Of a DNA stretch of 64,000 nt, positions 1 through 8,244 are shown piece by piece (the stretch's first letter is position 1; the number at the start of each line of letters is the position of its first letter). A model generated the notes under the pieces. The model made no database searches and was not told the DNA's origin. It was given only the letters and a program-made list of their open reading frames with translations. The position numbers and the translations under genes are program-made. Source of the DNA: Pseudomonas morbosilactucae (GTDB lineage Bacteria; Pseudomonadota; Gammaproteobacteria; Pseudomonadales; Pseudomonadaceae); assembly GCF_023241715.1 (NCBI RefSeq), contig NZ_JALQCW010000035.1, forward strand, positions 1 through 64,000. Reading direction: 5' to 3'.

Positions 1-140
1 CCGCTCAGCAGATAACGCTGGCCGTAGCGGACGTAGGTTTCCTTGCGTTCGAAACCACGGCACAGCACCAGTTGTTGCTCGCTGGGGCGCACCAGCGTCA
101 GGTTTTCGATCGGGTCATAGTGGAACAGGCCGACCTTGGG
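1..140 (-). other. Unrecognised coding-like fragment cut by the window edge
   Basis: Read on the minus strand from about position 140 to the left edge, this stretch stays open in a frame beginning KVGLFHYDPIENLTLV. It has ordinary Pseudomonas codon use but is not chemoreceptor sequence. It follows directly on the broken chemoreceptor gene and is out of frame with it. I do not recognise the protein. It may be the tail of another gene brought here by a deletion or rearrangement, or an assembly join. Confidence 0.3.
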
Positions 141-1720
141 AGGTTGGTCTGTTCGGCGATGCTTTTGATCACTTCCAGCACCCGGCTGATGGACTGGCTG
201 TCGCTGGCCAGTTGGTTGATTACCACCACTGACTGGTCGATCTCGCTGGCCAGCCGGGCAATGCTGCCTTGCTGGGACTCCACCAGCCCGCGCCCGCTGA
301 GGGTTTCGTCATTCACGCTGTGGGCGCTGCTGACCGCCGCCGCAGCACTGCGCGCCACCTCCTGGGCGGTGGCGGACATCTGGTTCATCGCCGTGGCCAC
401 GAGTTCGATCTGGTTGCGCTGACCGGCCACCGCCTGGTTGCTCTGGGCCGAGACGTTCTCCACCTGGCCGGCCTGGCGCTCGACTTCGTCGACCGTCTGC
501 CCCACGCGCTCGATCAGGTCGTGGATCTTCAGCACCGTGCCGTTGAACACCTTGCCCAACTCACCCAGCTCATCACGGCTGTGGGCGGTGAAGCTGACAG
601 TCATGTCGCCGGCGGCCACCTTGTCCATCACGCCGCCCAAGCGCTTGAGGGTGGTGCGGGTCGAGGCATAGAAGCCGCCATACAGGTAAACAATCAGGAG
701 GAACACCGCCGCCAGGGCCAAGACCAGCAGGACCATCTGGCTGCGGTTCTGCTCCAGGCGCTGTTGCAGTTCCACCGCAAGGAAGCCCAGGGTCGCCTCG
801 TTGAGCGCGTAGGTCTGGGCCATGAAACCGCTGAGCTGGTCATAAAAGCCCTGCCAGGGCGCGTCGAGGGTATCGGCCATCACCACCTGCTCTTCGAACA
901 GCTCGCTGGCCTGCTTGAGGGAGCCCCGGCTGGCATCGGCGCGGGCTTGCAGTACGCTGCGAGCCGCCGGGCTGGCGGCCAGCGCGTCCTGCAACTTGAG
1001 GCCATACTCGGCCTGCAGTTTTTCGATCTGCACCAACAGCTCGTCGAAGCGCGTGCTGGAGGATGAATTCAAAAAGCCCAGGCCCAGGGAGTAGGCGCCC
1101 ATGGCCCGGCCCTCGCCCAGGGTCTGGGTGATTTGCGGAGTGACGCTGGTGATCAATTCGCTGAGTTGGCGAATGTCGCTCTGGCTGTCGCGGCTCAGGC
1201 CCGACTGGCTGGCGATGATCTGGCTGAAAATCTGTGCGCTGCCCAGCAGCTTGCCGATCATTGCACTTTTGCTTTGCAGGGATTTTTCCGCCTGCTGCGC
1301 CTTGAACGCGGCAATCAGTTCGTCACGCTTGCCGTCGAAGACCTCGACCTGCTCAGGCTCCACCGTCACCGCGTGCAACCCCTGCAGACGCTCAAGCACA
1401 GTCTGCTCCAGAGCGTTGATGGTGCCTTCAATATCCCCCGCCTTGCCCGATTGCCCCAGGCTGGTGTTGATCTGCACCAGGTTGTTGAGGGTTTCCAGGT
1501 CGCGCCGCAGGCTCAGGCTGCTGCCCAACAGGTCAAGGCTTTGCAGCTCCACCTGAGTGCCCTGGAACTCGCGATAGGCATCGCGCACCAGGTAAAAGTT
1601 GGTGACCAGCATCGGCAGGAAAAACAACACGCTGATCAGGCTGAACTTCATGCCAAAGCTCAGGCGGTTCATCAGGGCCACGGCGGGATAGAGCAAGCGC
1701 TTCACAAGGAAGTCCCCCAA
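98..1720 (-). pseudogene. Methyl-accepting chemotaxis protein, 3' end lost
   Basis: Transmembrane chemoreceptor that would signal to CheA/CheW. Seen: an N-terminal membrane segment (about residues 25-47), a long helical periplasmic region, a second membrane segment (about 330-352), a HAMP region and the start of the methylation helices. The conserved tip begins as VIKSIAEQTNL and should continue LALNAAIEAARAGE. Instead, after codon 526 the frame runs into unrelated sequence and stops 14 residues later. The CheA/CheW-binding hairpin tip and the whole descending helix are missing, so the product should not signal. A chemoreceptor next to ampE matches the order I know from P. aeruginosa (PA4520-PA4522). 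Either a real deletion/rearrangement or a misassembly near 140/141. Confidence 0.8.
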
Positions 1721-1881
1721 TTGTTTTATTGTTATGGGCAGGCACGAGAAAGCAGCAGATCGCCACTATTTCGACGCTGTTTCTGTATAGCGCAAATCCA
1801 CTGGAGGTTTTGTAACTTAAAGTTAACCGCGCTTAAGGGCGGTCAGCGGGACACGGCCAAGGGCCGTCTGGGAAGGAAGCC

Positions 1882-1905
1882 GTGGCGAGGCAGGTGCCTC
1901 GCCAC
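1882..1905 (-). terminator. Perfect inverted repeat after ampE
   Basis: An 11-bp perfect stem with a 2-base centre (arms 1882-1892 and 1895-1905) lies 9 bases past the ampE stop on the minus strand. There is no T-run, so it is either a weak terminator/3' stabiliser or a REP-like palindrome. Confidence 0.4.
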
Positions 1906-1914
1906 TCGCTGGGA

Positions 1915-2751
1915 TCAGAGCAACAGGGTCCACAGGGCAAAGCCGGCGTACCAGAGCACCGCCGCACGCAGCAGCAGCTCCCAGATCCGGTCCAGGCTGT
2001 TGATGCCATCGGCGCCCGCCGCCGGTGCCGGGATCTCCCCCGCCACCAGGCCGACCTTTTCCACCAACTGCGCAGCGCTGATGTTCCAGTTCAGCAATTC
2101 GTGGAGCATCACCCGGCTGACCGCCACGAAATTGCCCACCAAAGCAAAGCTGGCCGCCAGCAGGCGCACCGGCAGCCAGTCGAAGGCGTGCCTAAGTTGT
2201 GCGGCGCGCTCCACCAGTGCCGGGTTTTGGCCCCGCTCGGCGGCCAGGGCCAGCAGGCGATAACTCAAGGCTGCCACCGGCCCCAGCAGGAAGTACCAGA
2301 AGATCACCGCGAAAAAGCTCTGGTAGGCCTGCCACAACAAGTGCCCCTGAACCCGCTCCAGCAGTTGTTCGCCACTCTCGGCGCAGATGTTCAGGTCGCG
2401 CTGGGCGACATGGGCCGAGGCTTGCAAGTCCTCTCGGCGCCAGGCGTCACGGAACGGGCCCAGGCCCGCCAGCAGATCGCCACGGCCCAGGGCGTAAATC
2501 AGCACCAGCAGGTGCACCGGCAGGGCCAGCAAGCCATAAAGCAGCGGCTCCAGCGCCCACAGCAGCAGGCCCAACAGCAACACCGGCACCAGCACCAGCA
2601 ACACCAAGGTCAGCCAGGGACGCTGGCTTAACCGGGGACTGGCTTCCAGCCTAGCCAGCTCGCCCAACCAAGGGCCGTCCCGCTGGATACGTTGACGCAG
2701 CGCGGAGAACTTCTCGACCCACACCGCCAGCAGCAACACCAGAAAACTCAT
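1915..2751 (-). CDS. ampE: AmpE, inner-membrane regulator of beta-lactamase induction
   Basis: 278-aa polytopic inner-membrane protein. Start chosen at MSFLVLLLAVWVEKFS because it overlaps the ampD stop by 4 bases, the usual coupled ampDE arrangement; a longer start 14 codons upstream lies inside ampD. Hydrophobic segments are visible at the N-terminus, around residues 50-85, 130-165 and at the C-terminus (LLLRAAVLWYAGFALW). Known: AmpE accompanies AmpD in the peptidoglycan recycling/AmpC regulatory locus, though its exact role is poorly defined. The family call is firm; the function rests on the family and on ampD next door. Confidence 0.9.
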   Translation of the reverse strand: MSFLVLLLAVWVEKFSALRQRIQRDGPWLGELARLEASPRLSQRPWLTLVLLVLVPVLLLGLLLWALEPLLYGLLALPVHLLVLIYALGRGDLLAGLGPFRDAWRREDLQASAHVAQRDLNICAESGEQLLERVQGHLLWQAYQSFFAVIFWYFLLGPVAALSYRLLALAAERGQNPALVERAAQLRHAFDWLPVRLLAASFALVGNFVAVSRVMLHELLNWNISAAQLVEKVGLVAGEIPAPAAGADGINSLDRIWELLLRAAVLWYAGFALWTLLL

Positions 2752-3308
2752 TGTTCTTCCCCCTGCTCCAAAGCGGCACGATAACGCGCCCAATCGAATC
2801 CTGGCCCCGGGTCAGTCTTGCGCCCGGGAGCGATATCGCTGTGCCCACAAATGCGCTGCACGGTGATGCCGCTGAACGCTGCCCGCAACTGCCGGGTCAG
2901 GCGAATCAAGGCCGTGTACTGGGCATCGGTGAACGGCAACTCGTCGGTGCCTTCCAGCTCGATCCCCAGGGAAAAGTCATTGCACGTCTCGCGTCCCTCG
3001 AAACAGGACACCCCGGCGTGCCAGGCCCGGTCCAGGCAAGAGACAAACTGGGTCACGCCGCCGTCGCGCTCAATCAGAAAGTGCGCCGACACGCGCAAAT
3101 CGGCGATCCCGAGAAAGTAAGGGTGTTCGGTGACATCCAGGCGATTCTGGAAGAATTCCTGCACCTTGCCCGTAGCGAACTGGGCCGGCGGCAGGCTGAT
3201 GTTGTGAATCACCAGCAGGGAGATTTCGCCCCCCGGGCGCTCATTGAAATTGGGTGATGGGCAATGACGCACACCGTGAAACCAACCCGTGGCAGGGTCC
3301 AACCGCAT
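2748..3308 (-). CDS. ampD: AmpD, cytosolic 1,6-anhydro-MurNAc-L-alanine amidase
   Basis: 186-aa zinc amidase that cuts the stem peptide from anhydromuropeptides in cytoplasmic peptidoglycan recycling. By removing these signals it keeps AmpR-driven beta-lactamase expression low. Seen: LLVIHNISLP (first zinc histidine), the SAHFLIERDG strand, GIELEGTDE, and CGHSDIAPGRKTDPGPGF carrying the second zinc histidine and the aspartate ligand. Start set at MRLDPATGWFHG, the usual AmpD N-terminus, rather than the longer frame. Stop overlaps ampE. Key residues are intact, so it should be active. Confidence 0.95.
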   Translation of the reverse strand: MRLDPATGWFHGVRHCPSPNFNERPGGEISLLVIHNISLPPAQFATGKVQEFFQNRLDVTEHPYFLGIADLRVSAHFLIERDGGVTQFVSCLDRAWHAGVSCFEGRETCNDFSLGIELEGTDELPFTDAQYTALIRLTRQLRAAFSGITVQRICGHSDIAPGRKTDPGPGFDWARYRAALEQGEEQ

Positions 3309-3371
3309 ACCGTTTCCTTCAACTAAAGCCTTGGGTGGCTCAGTATGCCGCGTTCGCCCCACAGGTTGCGA

Positions 3372-5585
3372 TCACTTGCCGCGATTGAGCCGTTGCAAGG
3401 TGCCGATCACCGACTCCAGTGCCCGGTCGAACAGCAGAGTATCGTCCAGCGTACGCACCGCACCGCGCTGAAACTCCAGGGCCAGCCCCATGCGCGTGCG
3501 CTCCAGGACCTTCATCCCGGTGCGGTTGACGAAGATGTACTTGGCCACCGGCTGCTCGACGATTGCCGCCAATTTGCAGCGCACGTTGATGTCGTCGTCC
3601 TCGAGGAACTCGACCCACGCGCCCAGGCGCAACTGGTCGACCTGGAGCACGCCCGGGTCGGTCGCCGCCAGGGCCAGCGGCGCCGCCTCAAGAGGGCCCT
3701 CTTCGGCGGACGGCAGGACGATTTCCTGCTCGACCTTGACCAGCGGCGAGCGTGCGGCGTCGATCACCGCCACCGAAGCCTCGGCCTGTTGCTCGAACAG
3801 GTCCAGGTGCAGGGCCTCCAGTTGGCTGAAGAATTCACTGGTGGCAAAGGGGTCGAACGCGGCGCTGCTCAAGCCGTCGCGCAAGCCTTTGAGCAGGCCC
3901 GGCACCAGCGCCAGTAAGCGCATTGCGGCATCCGGTTGCGAGTGACGCTGCACACTCCAGATCAGCTCCTCCATGATGTTCAGCGCGGCCTGCCACTCCA
4001 TCGACGCTTCGCCGTGCTTGAGCCAACTGAGCAGCAATACCTGGCTCCAGGCCTGCTCGACGAACTCCACCACCACTTGGGGCAAGACTTTGCCCAGCAA
4101 CGCATCATTGAGTGCCTGCTCGACGCAACGCCGGGCCAGTTCGGCCTTGGCTCGGCCCTCTTCGGCATCCCGTGTGCGCTGTTCCAGCAACTCGCTGCGA
4201 CGGCGCTCGTCGGTGGCGAATACCAGGAAGTCCGCCAGCAGCTCTGAAAAAATCGCCGGGTCGTCGACAAAATCATTCAGCAAACGCTGCACCACCTGCT
4301 CGATCCGCAGGTACAGGCTGTCGCGCTGGCCATCGTCGCAGGCTTCCCAGCCCATGGCCGCCGTGGCGATTTCATTGAGCAGGCGCCGGGCCGGGTGATT
4401 ACCGCGGCTGAAGAAGCTCTTGTCGAGTACCGCCACCTTGAGCATGGGGATCTGCAGGCGGCCAATCAGCGCCTTGAGGGAGTCCGGCAGGTTGCGGTCG
4501 TCGAGGATGCACTCGAAGAGCATGGCGATCAGGTTGATCACGTCCTCGTCGACCACATCGACCACCCGCGACTTGCCACTCTTGACGCTGACCCGGGTCA
4601 GTAGCTGCTCCAATTGGTTACGCAGGTCGAAATCGTCCAAGGCACTGTGGGCCGGCACATATTGCTGCAAGTGCGACAGCAGGCGCAGCAAGTCGCGAGT
4701 GGAAATGGGCTGGGTCTCAGCGCTGGCTTCCAGGGTCGGGGCGACGCTGCCGCGTACGTGAAACAGCAGCGCCTGCAATGCACCGAAGACTTCATGGACG
4801 CTGTCGTCGTTTGTCGAAGGGCCCGCACCAGCCGGAGTGGACGCCTGCGCAGTGTATGAACTGCGGTTGACCGCCCGGTCGGTGGCCCGGCGCGACGGCG
4901 TGGGCAGCAACTCAGGCAACACGCCGGTGACGATCAGCAATTGGTTGGCTTCGGCGTACAGATGGTCGGCGTCGCTGAGCACGTAGCGTTCGAAGAGTTT
5001 GAGGATGATCAGCTTGACCTTGATCTCCACCCCCAGGCTGCGCCCGGCCTGCATGAAGTACCCACAAAGCCTGCCCGGGCCCATGGGGTTGCTTTGCTCA
5101 TCCAGGTGCTTGCCCAACAGTGCACTCAAACGCGCGGTCAACTGCCCAAGGACCAGCCCGTCGCGCTTGAGTACCTTGGCCACCATGGCTTCCAGGGCCA
5201 CGGCCTTTTCCAGGTCATCGGTGGTTTGGGCCGAATCGTCGACCGTCGAGGTCGGCAGGCTCAGCGGCGGCTCGTACTGCACCAGGCCGGCAAAGGCTTC
5301 GAAGAATTGTTCGAGGAACGCGCGCTCAATGCTTTTGCGCTTGAGGCGCAGGTCGCGCATGGCTTCGAAGAACGTGTTCTGGTCGACGTTGTTCTGCGCC
5401 CGGTCGGCCATTTCGAAGAGGGTATCGTCGGCGTTATCGAACAGTTCCTGCAGGCCATGGCGCAGTTGCTGGGCCGCCTTGTCACGAACCTGAAGCAGCA
5501 GCACAGGCAGGCGGGCAAGCGGCGAAGCCGTCGCCTGATCTGTAGCCGCCTTGTGCAAAGGCACTACATTCCCGTCGTTGTGCAT
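3372..5585 (-). CDS. DUF1631 family protein
   Basis: 737-aa cytoplasmic protein of the DUF1631 family, biochemical role unknown to me. Mostly helical, acidic and leucine-rich. The C-terminal part (about residues 655-737; motif IFVNRTGMKVLERTRMGLA) resembles a PilZ-like beta module, suggesting but not proving ligand binding. Start placed at MHNDGNVVPLHKAA because an AGGAGG-type ribosome site lies 5-6 bases upstream; a frame 16 codons longer lacks one. It sits between ampD and nadC, as at the syntenic P. aeruginosa locus (PA4523). Confidence 0.8.
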   Translation of the reverse strand: MHNDGNVVPLHKAATDQATASPLARLPVLLLQVRDKAAQQLRHGLQELFDNADDTLFEMADRAQNNVDQNTFFEAMRDLRLKRKSIERAFLEQFFEAFAGLVQYEPPLSLPTSTVDDSAQTTDDLEKAVALEAMVAKVLKRDGLVLGQLTARLSALLGKHLDEQSNPMGPGRLCGYFMQAGRSLGVEIKVKLIILKLFERYVLSDADHLYAEANQLLIVTGVLPELLPTPSRRATDRAVNRSSYTAQASTPAGAGPSTNDDSVHEVFGALQALLFHVRGSVAPTLEASAETQPISTRDLLRLLSHLQQYVPAHSALDDFDLRNQLEQLLTRVSVKSGKSRVVDVVDEDVINLIAMLFECILDDRNLPDSLKALIGRLQIPMLKVAVLDKSFFSRGNHPARRLLNEIATAAMGWEACDDGQRDSLYLRIEQVVQRLLNDFVDDPAIFSELLADFLVFATDERRRSELLEQRTRDAEEGRAKAELARRCVEQALNDALLGKVLPQVVVEFVEQAWSQVLLLSWLKHGEASMEWQAALNIMEELIWSVQRHSQPDAAMRLLALVPGLLKGLRDGLSSAAFDPFATSEFFSQLEALHLDLFEQQAEASVAVIDAARSPLVKVEQEIVLPSAEEGPLEAAPLALAATDPGVLQVDQLRLGAWVEFLEDDDINVRCKLAAIVEQPVAKYIFVNRTGMKVLERTRMGLALEFQRGAVRTLDDTLLFDRALESVIGTLQRLNRGK

Positions 5586-5869
5586 CCAAGCCTCCTGAAA
5601 GGTGGTTCTTCGGTTCGAATAATGCGCCGACAACGCTCACAGTCGGCTCTCAGCGGAAGCAGGTGCACTCCACTGCACGTCGGTATTGAGAGGGAATCAA
5701 GGAACGTCAAAGCTATGACGTCAATCGAAAGGCGGATTATCTGGCAAAAGCCCCCTCTTGTGCCAGCAGACTCTGCAACGCGTCTTCAATTAGCCTGCGC
5801 CGTCACTGCCTGAAGTCTCAGACAAGCCGAGCCAATTCAGGTTCGCCGGAGGTGAAGGTATTTGCCGCC

Positions 5870-5899
5870 TTGGGTTCGCCAAGGCCATGGCCCTATAAT
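5870..5899 (+). promoter_or_regulatory. Sigma70-type promoter for nadC
   Basis: A perfect TATAAT at 5894-5899 is preceded at 18 bases by TTGGGT (5870-5875, 3 of 6 matches to the -35 consensus). The predicted start is about 20 bases before the nadC ATG, with a GGAG ribosome site between. The rest of the 341-base divergent gap 5586-5926 holds nothing I recognise. Confidence 0.5.
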
Positions 5900-5926
5900 C
5901 GGCGCACTTTGTTTGTGGAGCCCGTT

Positions 5927-6775
5927 ATGCCGAATCTACGCCTCGCCGACTTGACCGCCGAAATCGAAGCCAATGTGCGCCGCGCGTTGCTGGAAGACAT
6001 CGGCAACGGCGACATCACCGCGCAACTGATCCCGGCCGAACGCCTGGCCAAAGCCACCATCATCACCCGTGAAGCCGCCGTCATCAGCGGCACGGCCTGG
6101 GTCGACGCGGTATTTCGCCAGTTGGATCCACGGGTGGCGGTGCATTGGCAGGTCGCCGATGGCGAGCGGGTCAGCCCCAACCAGGTGCTGTTTCACCTCG
6201 AAGGCCCGGCCCGGTCGCTGCTCAGTGGCGAACGGTGCGCGCTGAACTTCCTGCAATTGCTGTCTGGCGTGGCGACCCGCGCCCAGTACTACGCCGATTT
6301 CGTCGCTGACACCCAGGTCAAGCTGCTGGATACCCGCAAGACCCTTCCGGGGCTGCGTCTGGCGCAAAAGTACGCGGTGACCTGCGGCGGCTGCCATAAC
6401 CACCGCATCGGGCTGTACGACGCCTTCCTGATCAAGGAAAACCACATTGCGGCGTGCGGTGGCGTTGCCCAGGCCATTGCGGCCGCCCACAAGATTGCCC
6501 CGGGCAAGCCGGTGGAAATCGAGGTGGAAAGCCTGGAGGAGCTTCAGGAAGCGCTGGCGGCGGGTGCCGACATCATCATGCTCGATGAACTGAGCCTGGA
6601 TGACATGCGCGAAGCGGTGCGCCTGAATGCCGGCAAGGCCAAGCTCGAGGCCAGCGGCGGGATCAATGAAAGCACCTTGCGCCCGATCGCCGAAACCGGC
6701 GTCGATTACATCTCCATTGGTGCGATGACCAAGGATGTGAAGGCCGTGGACCTGTCGATGCGCCTGAGCATCTGA
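5927..6775 (+). CDS. nadC: Nicotinate-nucleotide pyrophosphorylase (carboxylating)
   Basis: 282-aa enzyme converting quinolinate and PRPP to nicotinate mononucleotide, CO2 and PPi in NAD biosynthesis. Seen: LLEDIGNGDITAQLI at the N-terminus, the PRPP/quinolinate segments LDTRKTLPGLRLAQKYAV and CGGCHNHRIGLYDAFLIKEN, and the TIM-barrel-like end LEASGGINESTLRPIAETG. Start at MPNLRLADLT follows a GGAG site and gives normal family length; upstream in-frame codons would add a tail unlike NadC. Monocistronic here behind its own promoter. Confidence 0.97.
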   Translation: MPNLRLADLTAEIEANVRRALLEDIGNGDITAQLIPAERLAKATIITREAAVISGTAWVDAVFRQLDPRVAVHWQVADGERVSPNQVLFHLEGPARSLLSGERCALNFLQLLSGVATRAQYYADFVADTQVKLLDTRKTLPGLRLAQKYAVTCGGCHNHRIGLYDAFLIKENHIAACGGVAQAIAAAHKIAPGKPVEIEVESLEELQEALAAGADIIMLDELSLDDMREAVRLNAGKAKLEASGGINESTLRPIAETGVDYISIGAMTKDVKAVDLSMRLSI

Positions 6776-6786
6776 TCCAGGAAAAA

Positions 6787-6809
6787 CGCCAGCCCTGATC
6801 AGGCTGGCG
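6787..6809 (-). terminator. Terminator of the DUF6388 gene
   Basis: Stem CGCCAGCC/GGCTGGCG (6787-6794 and 6802-6809) is followed on the minus strand by TTTTT. The same hairpin lies 11 bases after nadC on the plus strand but has no T-run there, so it fits the minus-strand gene best. Confidence 0.75.
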
Positions 6810-6815
6810 CTCGGG

Positions 6816-7112
6816 TCATACTTCGATTTCGTTGAGTTCCAGATAGTCCTGCAGGTCCATGCCCAGTGCTTCAGCCACTTCCTGATGCACTTCAAGGCGC
6901 ATGGCCTTGAGCTCTTCCGGGTTCTCGGCCACCAGGTCCAGAACCAGCTCCCAGGGCTCGATGCCCCGCGACTCCGCCTCGTCCTCAAAAGCCCACTGCG
7001 CCTGCTGCTTCTGCTCTTGCGGGCTCAGGGCACTGATTTCTTCTTGCAAGGAAGGCGTGGCAGCCAAGTACCTTTCAAGCGCTACGTCGATTCTTGCTTC
7101 TTTAGGAATCAT
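6816..7112 (-). CDS. DUF6388 family small acidic protein
   Basis: 98-aa acidic, helical cytosolic protein with no membrane segment or cysteines. I recall this as the DUF6388 family, common in Pseudomonas and of unknown function. Start placed at MIPKEARIDVALERYL because GAGAGAACGAG just upstream can serve as a ribosome site; the in-frame ATG six codons earlier has none. Stands alone between nadC and the coiled-coil gene; the 319-base gap on its 5' side holds no gene I can see. Confidence 0.65.
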   Translation of the reverse strand: MIPKEARIDVALERYLAATPSLQEEISALSPQEQKQQAQWAFEDEAESRGIEPWELVLDLVAENPEELKAMRLEVHQEVAEALGMDLQDYLELNEIEV

Positions 7113-7431
7113 CTCGTTCTCTCTGATCATAGGAATGGAAGATGGATCTGGATCGTTGGGATCTCTTTGCCGCAAAAAACCGCTGCACATGCCGGTTTAT
7201 CTGGCCCTCAGAACCATTCGGGATCATCTGAAAACAGCAAGCTGGTGCTCAGACAGGGTCTGAATATAGGACCTTTGGCCCACGATTTATATGGGTCACG
7301 ACATCAATTTCCTAAGAACCTGTACAAACCCCCACACCACCGCCGCCCAGGCGGGCCTGCACCCTGGAACCGAAATCAACATTCGCAGTCATAGCGATGT
7401 GCCACATCGGCACTTCACAAGGAACCCAGTG

Positions 7432-7980
7432 ATGCCCAAGCGTTCAACCTCCTCTCCAGCCCTTCTGGCCACTGCCTTGGCGGCCTTGCTGCTGGGCGGC
7501 ACATCCCTGGCGCAGGCGGCCCAGGCCGGTATCGAGTTCAGCCCGGACAACGGCTCGTCATCCGACAGCATCGGCACCCTTCGCCGCGATTCCCACGGCG
7601 TCTACACCCTACACAACTCACGTTTCAGTGCTAATGACTTGCAGAACCTGCAGGACAGCCTGAAGCGCAGCAACGCGGATGTGGAGAGCCTGAAGAAAAC
7701 CGTCAGCGAACAGGCCCGTCTCATCGAAGAGCTCAAACGCAACAATGGTTCCAGCTCCAGCAGCAATGACCAATCCAGCCTCAAGCGCAGCGTCAGCGAT
7801 CAGGAGCGCCAGTTGGACAAACTCAGCAAGCAGGTAGAAGACCTCAAGCGCAACGGGGGTTCGGGTTCCAGTTCAAACAGCAGTGAACTGTCCGACCTCA
7901 AGCGTACAGTGAGCAATCAGGACCGTCAGTTGGACCGACTAGAGCGCAGCCTCGATGAGCTGAGCCGCAAGGTGAGATGA
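7432..7980 (+). CDS. Exported coiled-coil repeat protein
   Basis: 182-aa protein not recognised by name. It has a clear signal peptide (SSPALLATALAALLLGG..AQAAQA) and a short globular-looking segment to about residue 70. Three degenerate repeats of about 37 residues follow, each built as L..LKR.VS.Q.R.L..L...V..LKR plus a Ser/Gly-rich spacer (NNGSSSSSND, NGGSGSSSNSSE). The heptads predict a periplasmic or surface coiled-coil stalk interrupted by flexible joints. ATG at 7432 chosen because it starts the signal peptide; the longer frame adds non-signal sequence. No cysteine, so not a lipoprotein. Confidence 0.7.
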   Translation: MPKRSTSSPALLATALAALLLGGTSLAQAAQAGIEFSPDNGSSSDSIGTLRRDSHGVYTLHNSRFSANDLQNLQDSLKRSNADVESLKKTVSEQARLIEELKRNNGSSSSSNDQSSLKRSVSDQERQLDKLSKQVEDLKRNGGSGSSSNSSELSDLKRTVSNQDRQLDRLERSLDELSRKVR

Positions 7981-8048
7981 GCCCGGGGGCCAGCACCTGA
8001 AAGGGCCGCTGCCGAGCAATGGCGAGAGTCATATGAGTCGGAAAGGAG

Positions 8049-8124
8049 TGGTGCCGGAGACAGGAATCGAACCTGCGACCTTCGCGTTACGAGTGCGCTG
8101 CTCTACCGACTGAGCTACACCGGC
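8049..8124 (-). tRNA. tRNA-Thr(CGT)
   Basis: Minus-strand cloverleaf beginning GCCGGTG with D-arm GCTCAGTCGGTAGAGC, anticodon loop CTCGTAA (anticodon CGT), T-arm GCAGGTTCGATTCCTGT and encoded CCA. The acceptor stem has one T-T mismatch (pair 6:67) and the anticodon stem an A-C closing pair. Lies just downstream of the pnp terminator. Confidence 0.93.
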
Positions 8125-8189
8125 ATGGGCTAAACCTAGCACTGCCTCCGGGGGCAGGCAAATGGCGACCCTGTTTGCGCCCCACAGCA

Positions 8190-8215
8190 AAACGCCCCGA
8201 ACCAGTCGGGGCGTT
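8190..8215 (-). terminator. pnp terminator
   Basis: Stem AACGCCCCGA/TCGGGGCGTT with a short loop, followed on the minus strand by TTTGCT, placed 30 bases after the pnp stop. It closes the rimP-to-pnp gene run. Confidence 0.8.
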
Positions 8216-8244
8216 TGCTTGTTCAGCGTAGTGCTAAGGGGTCG

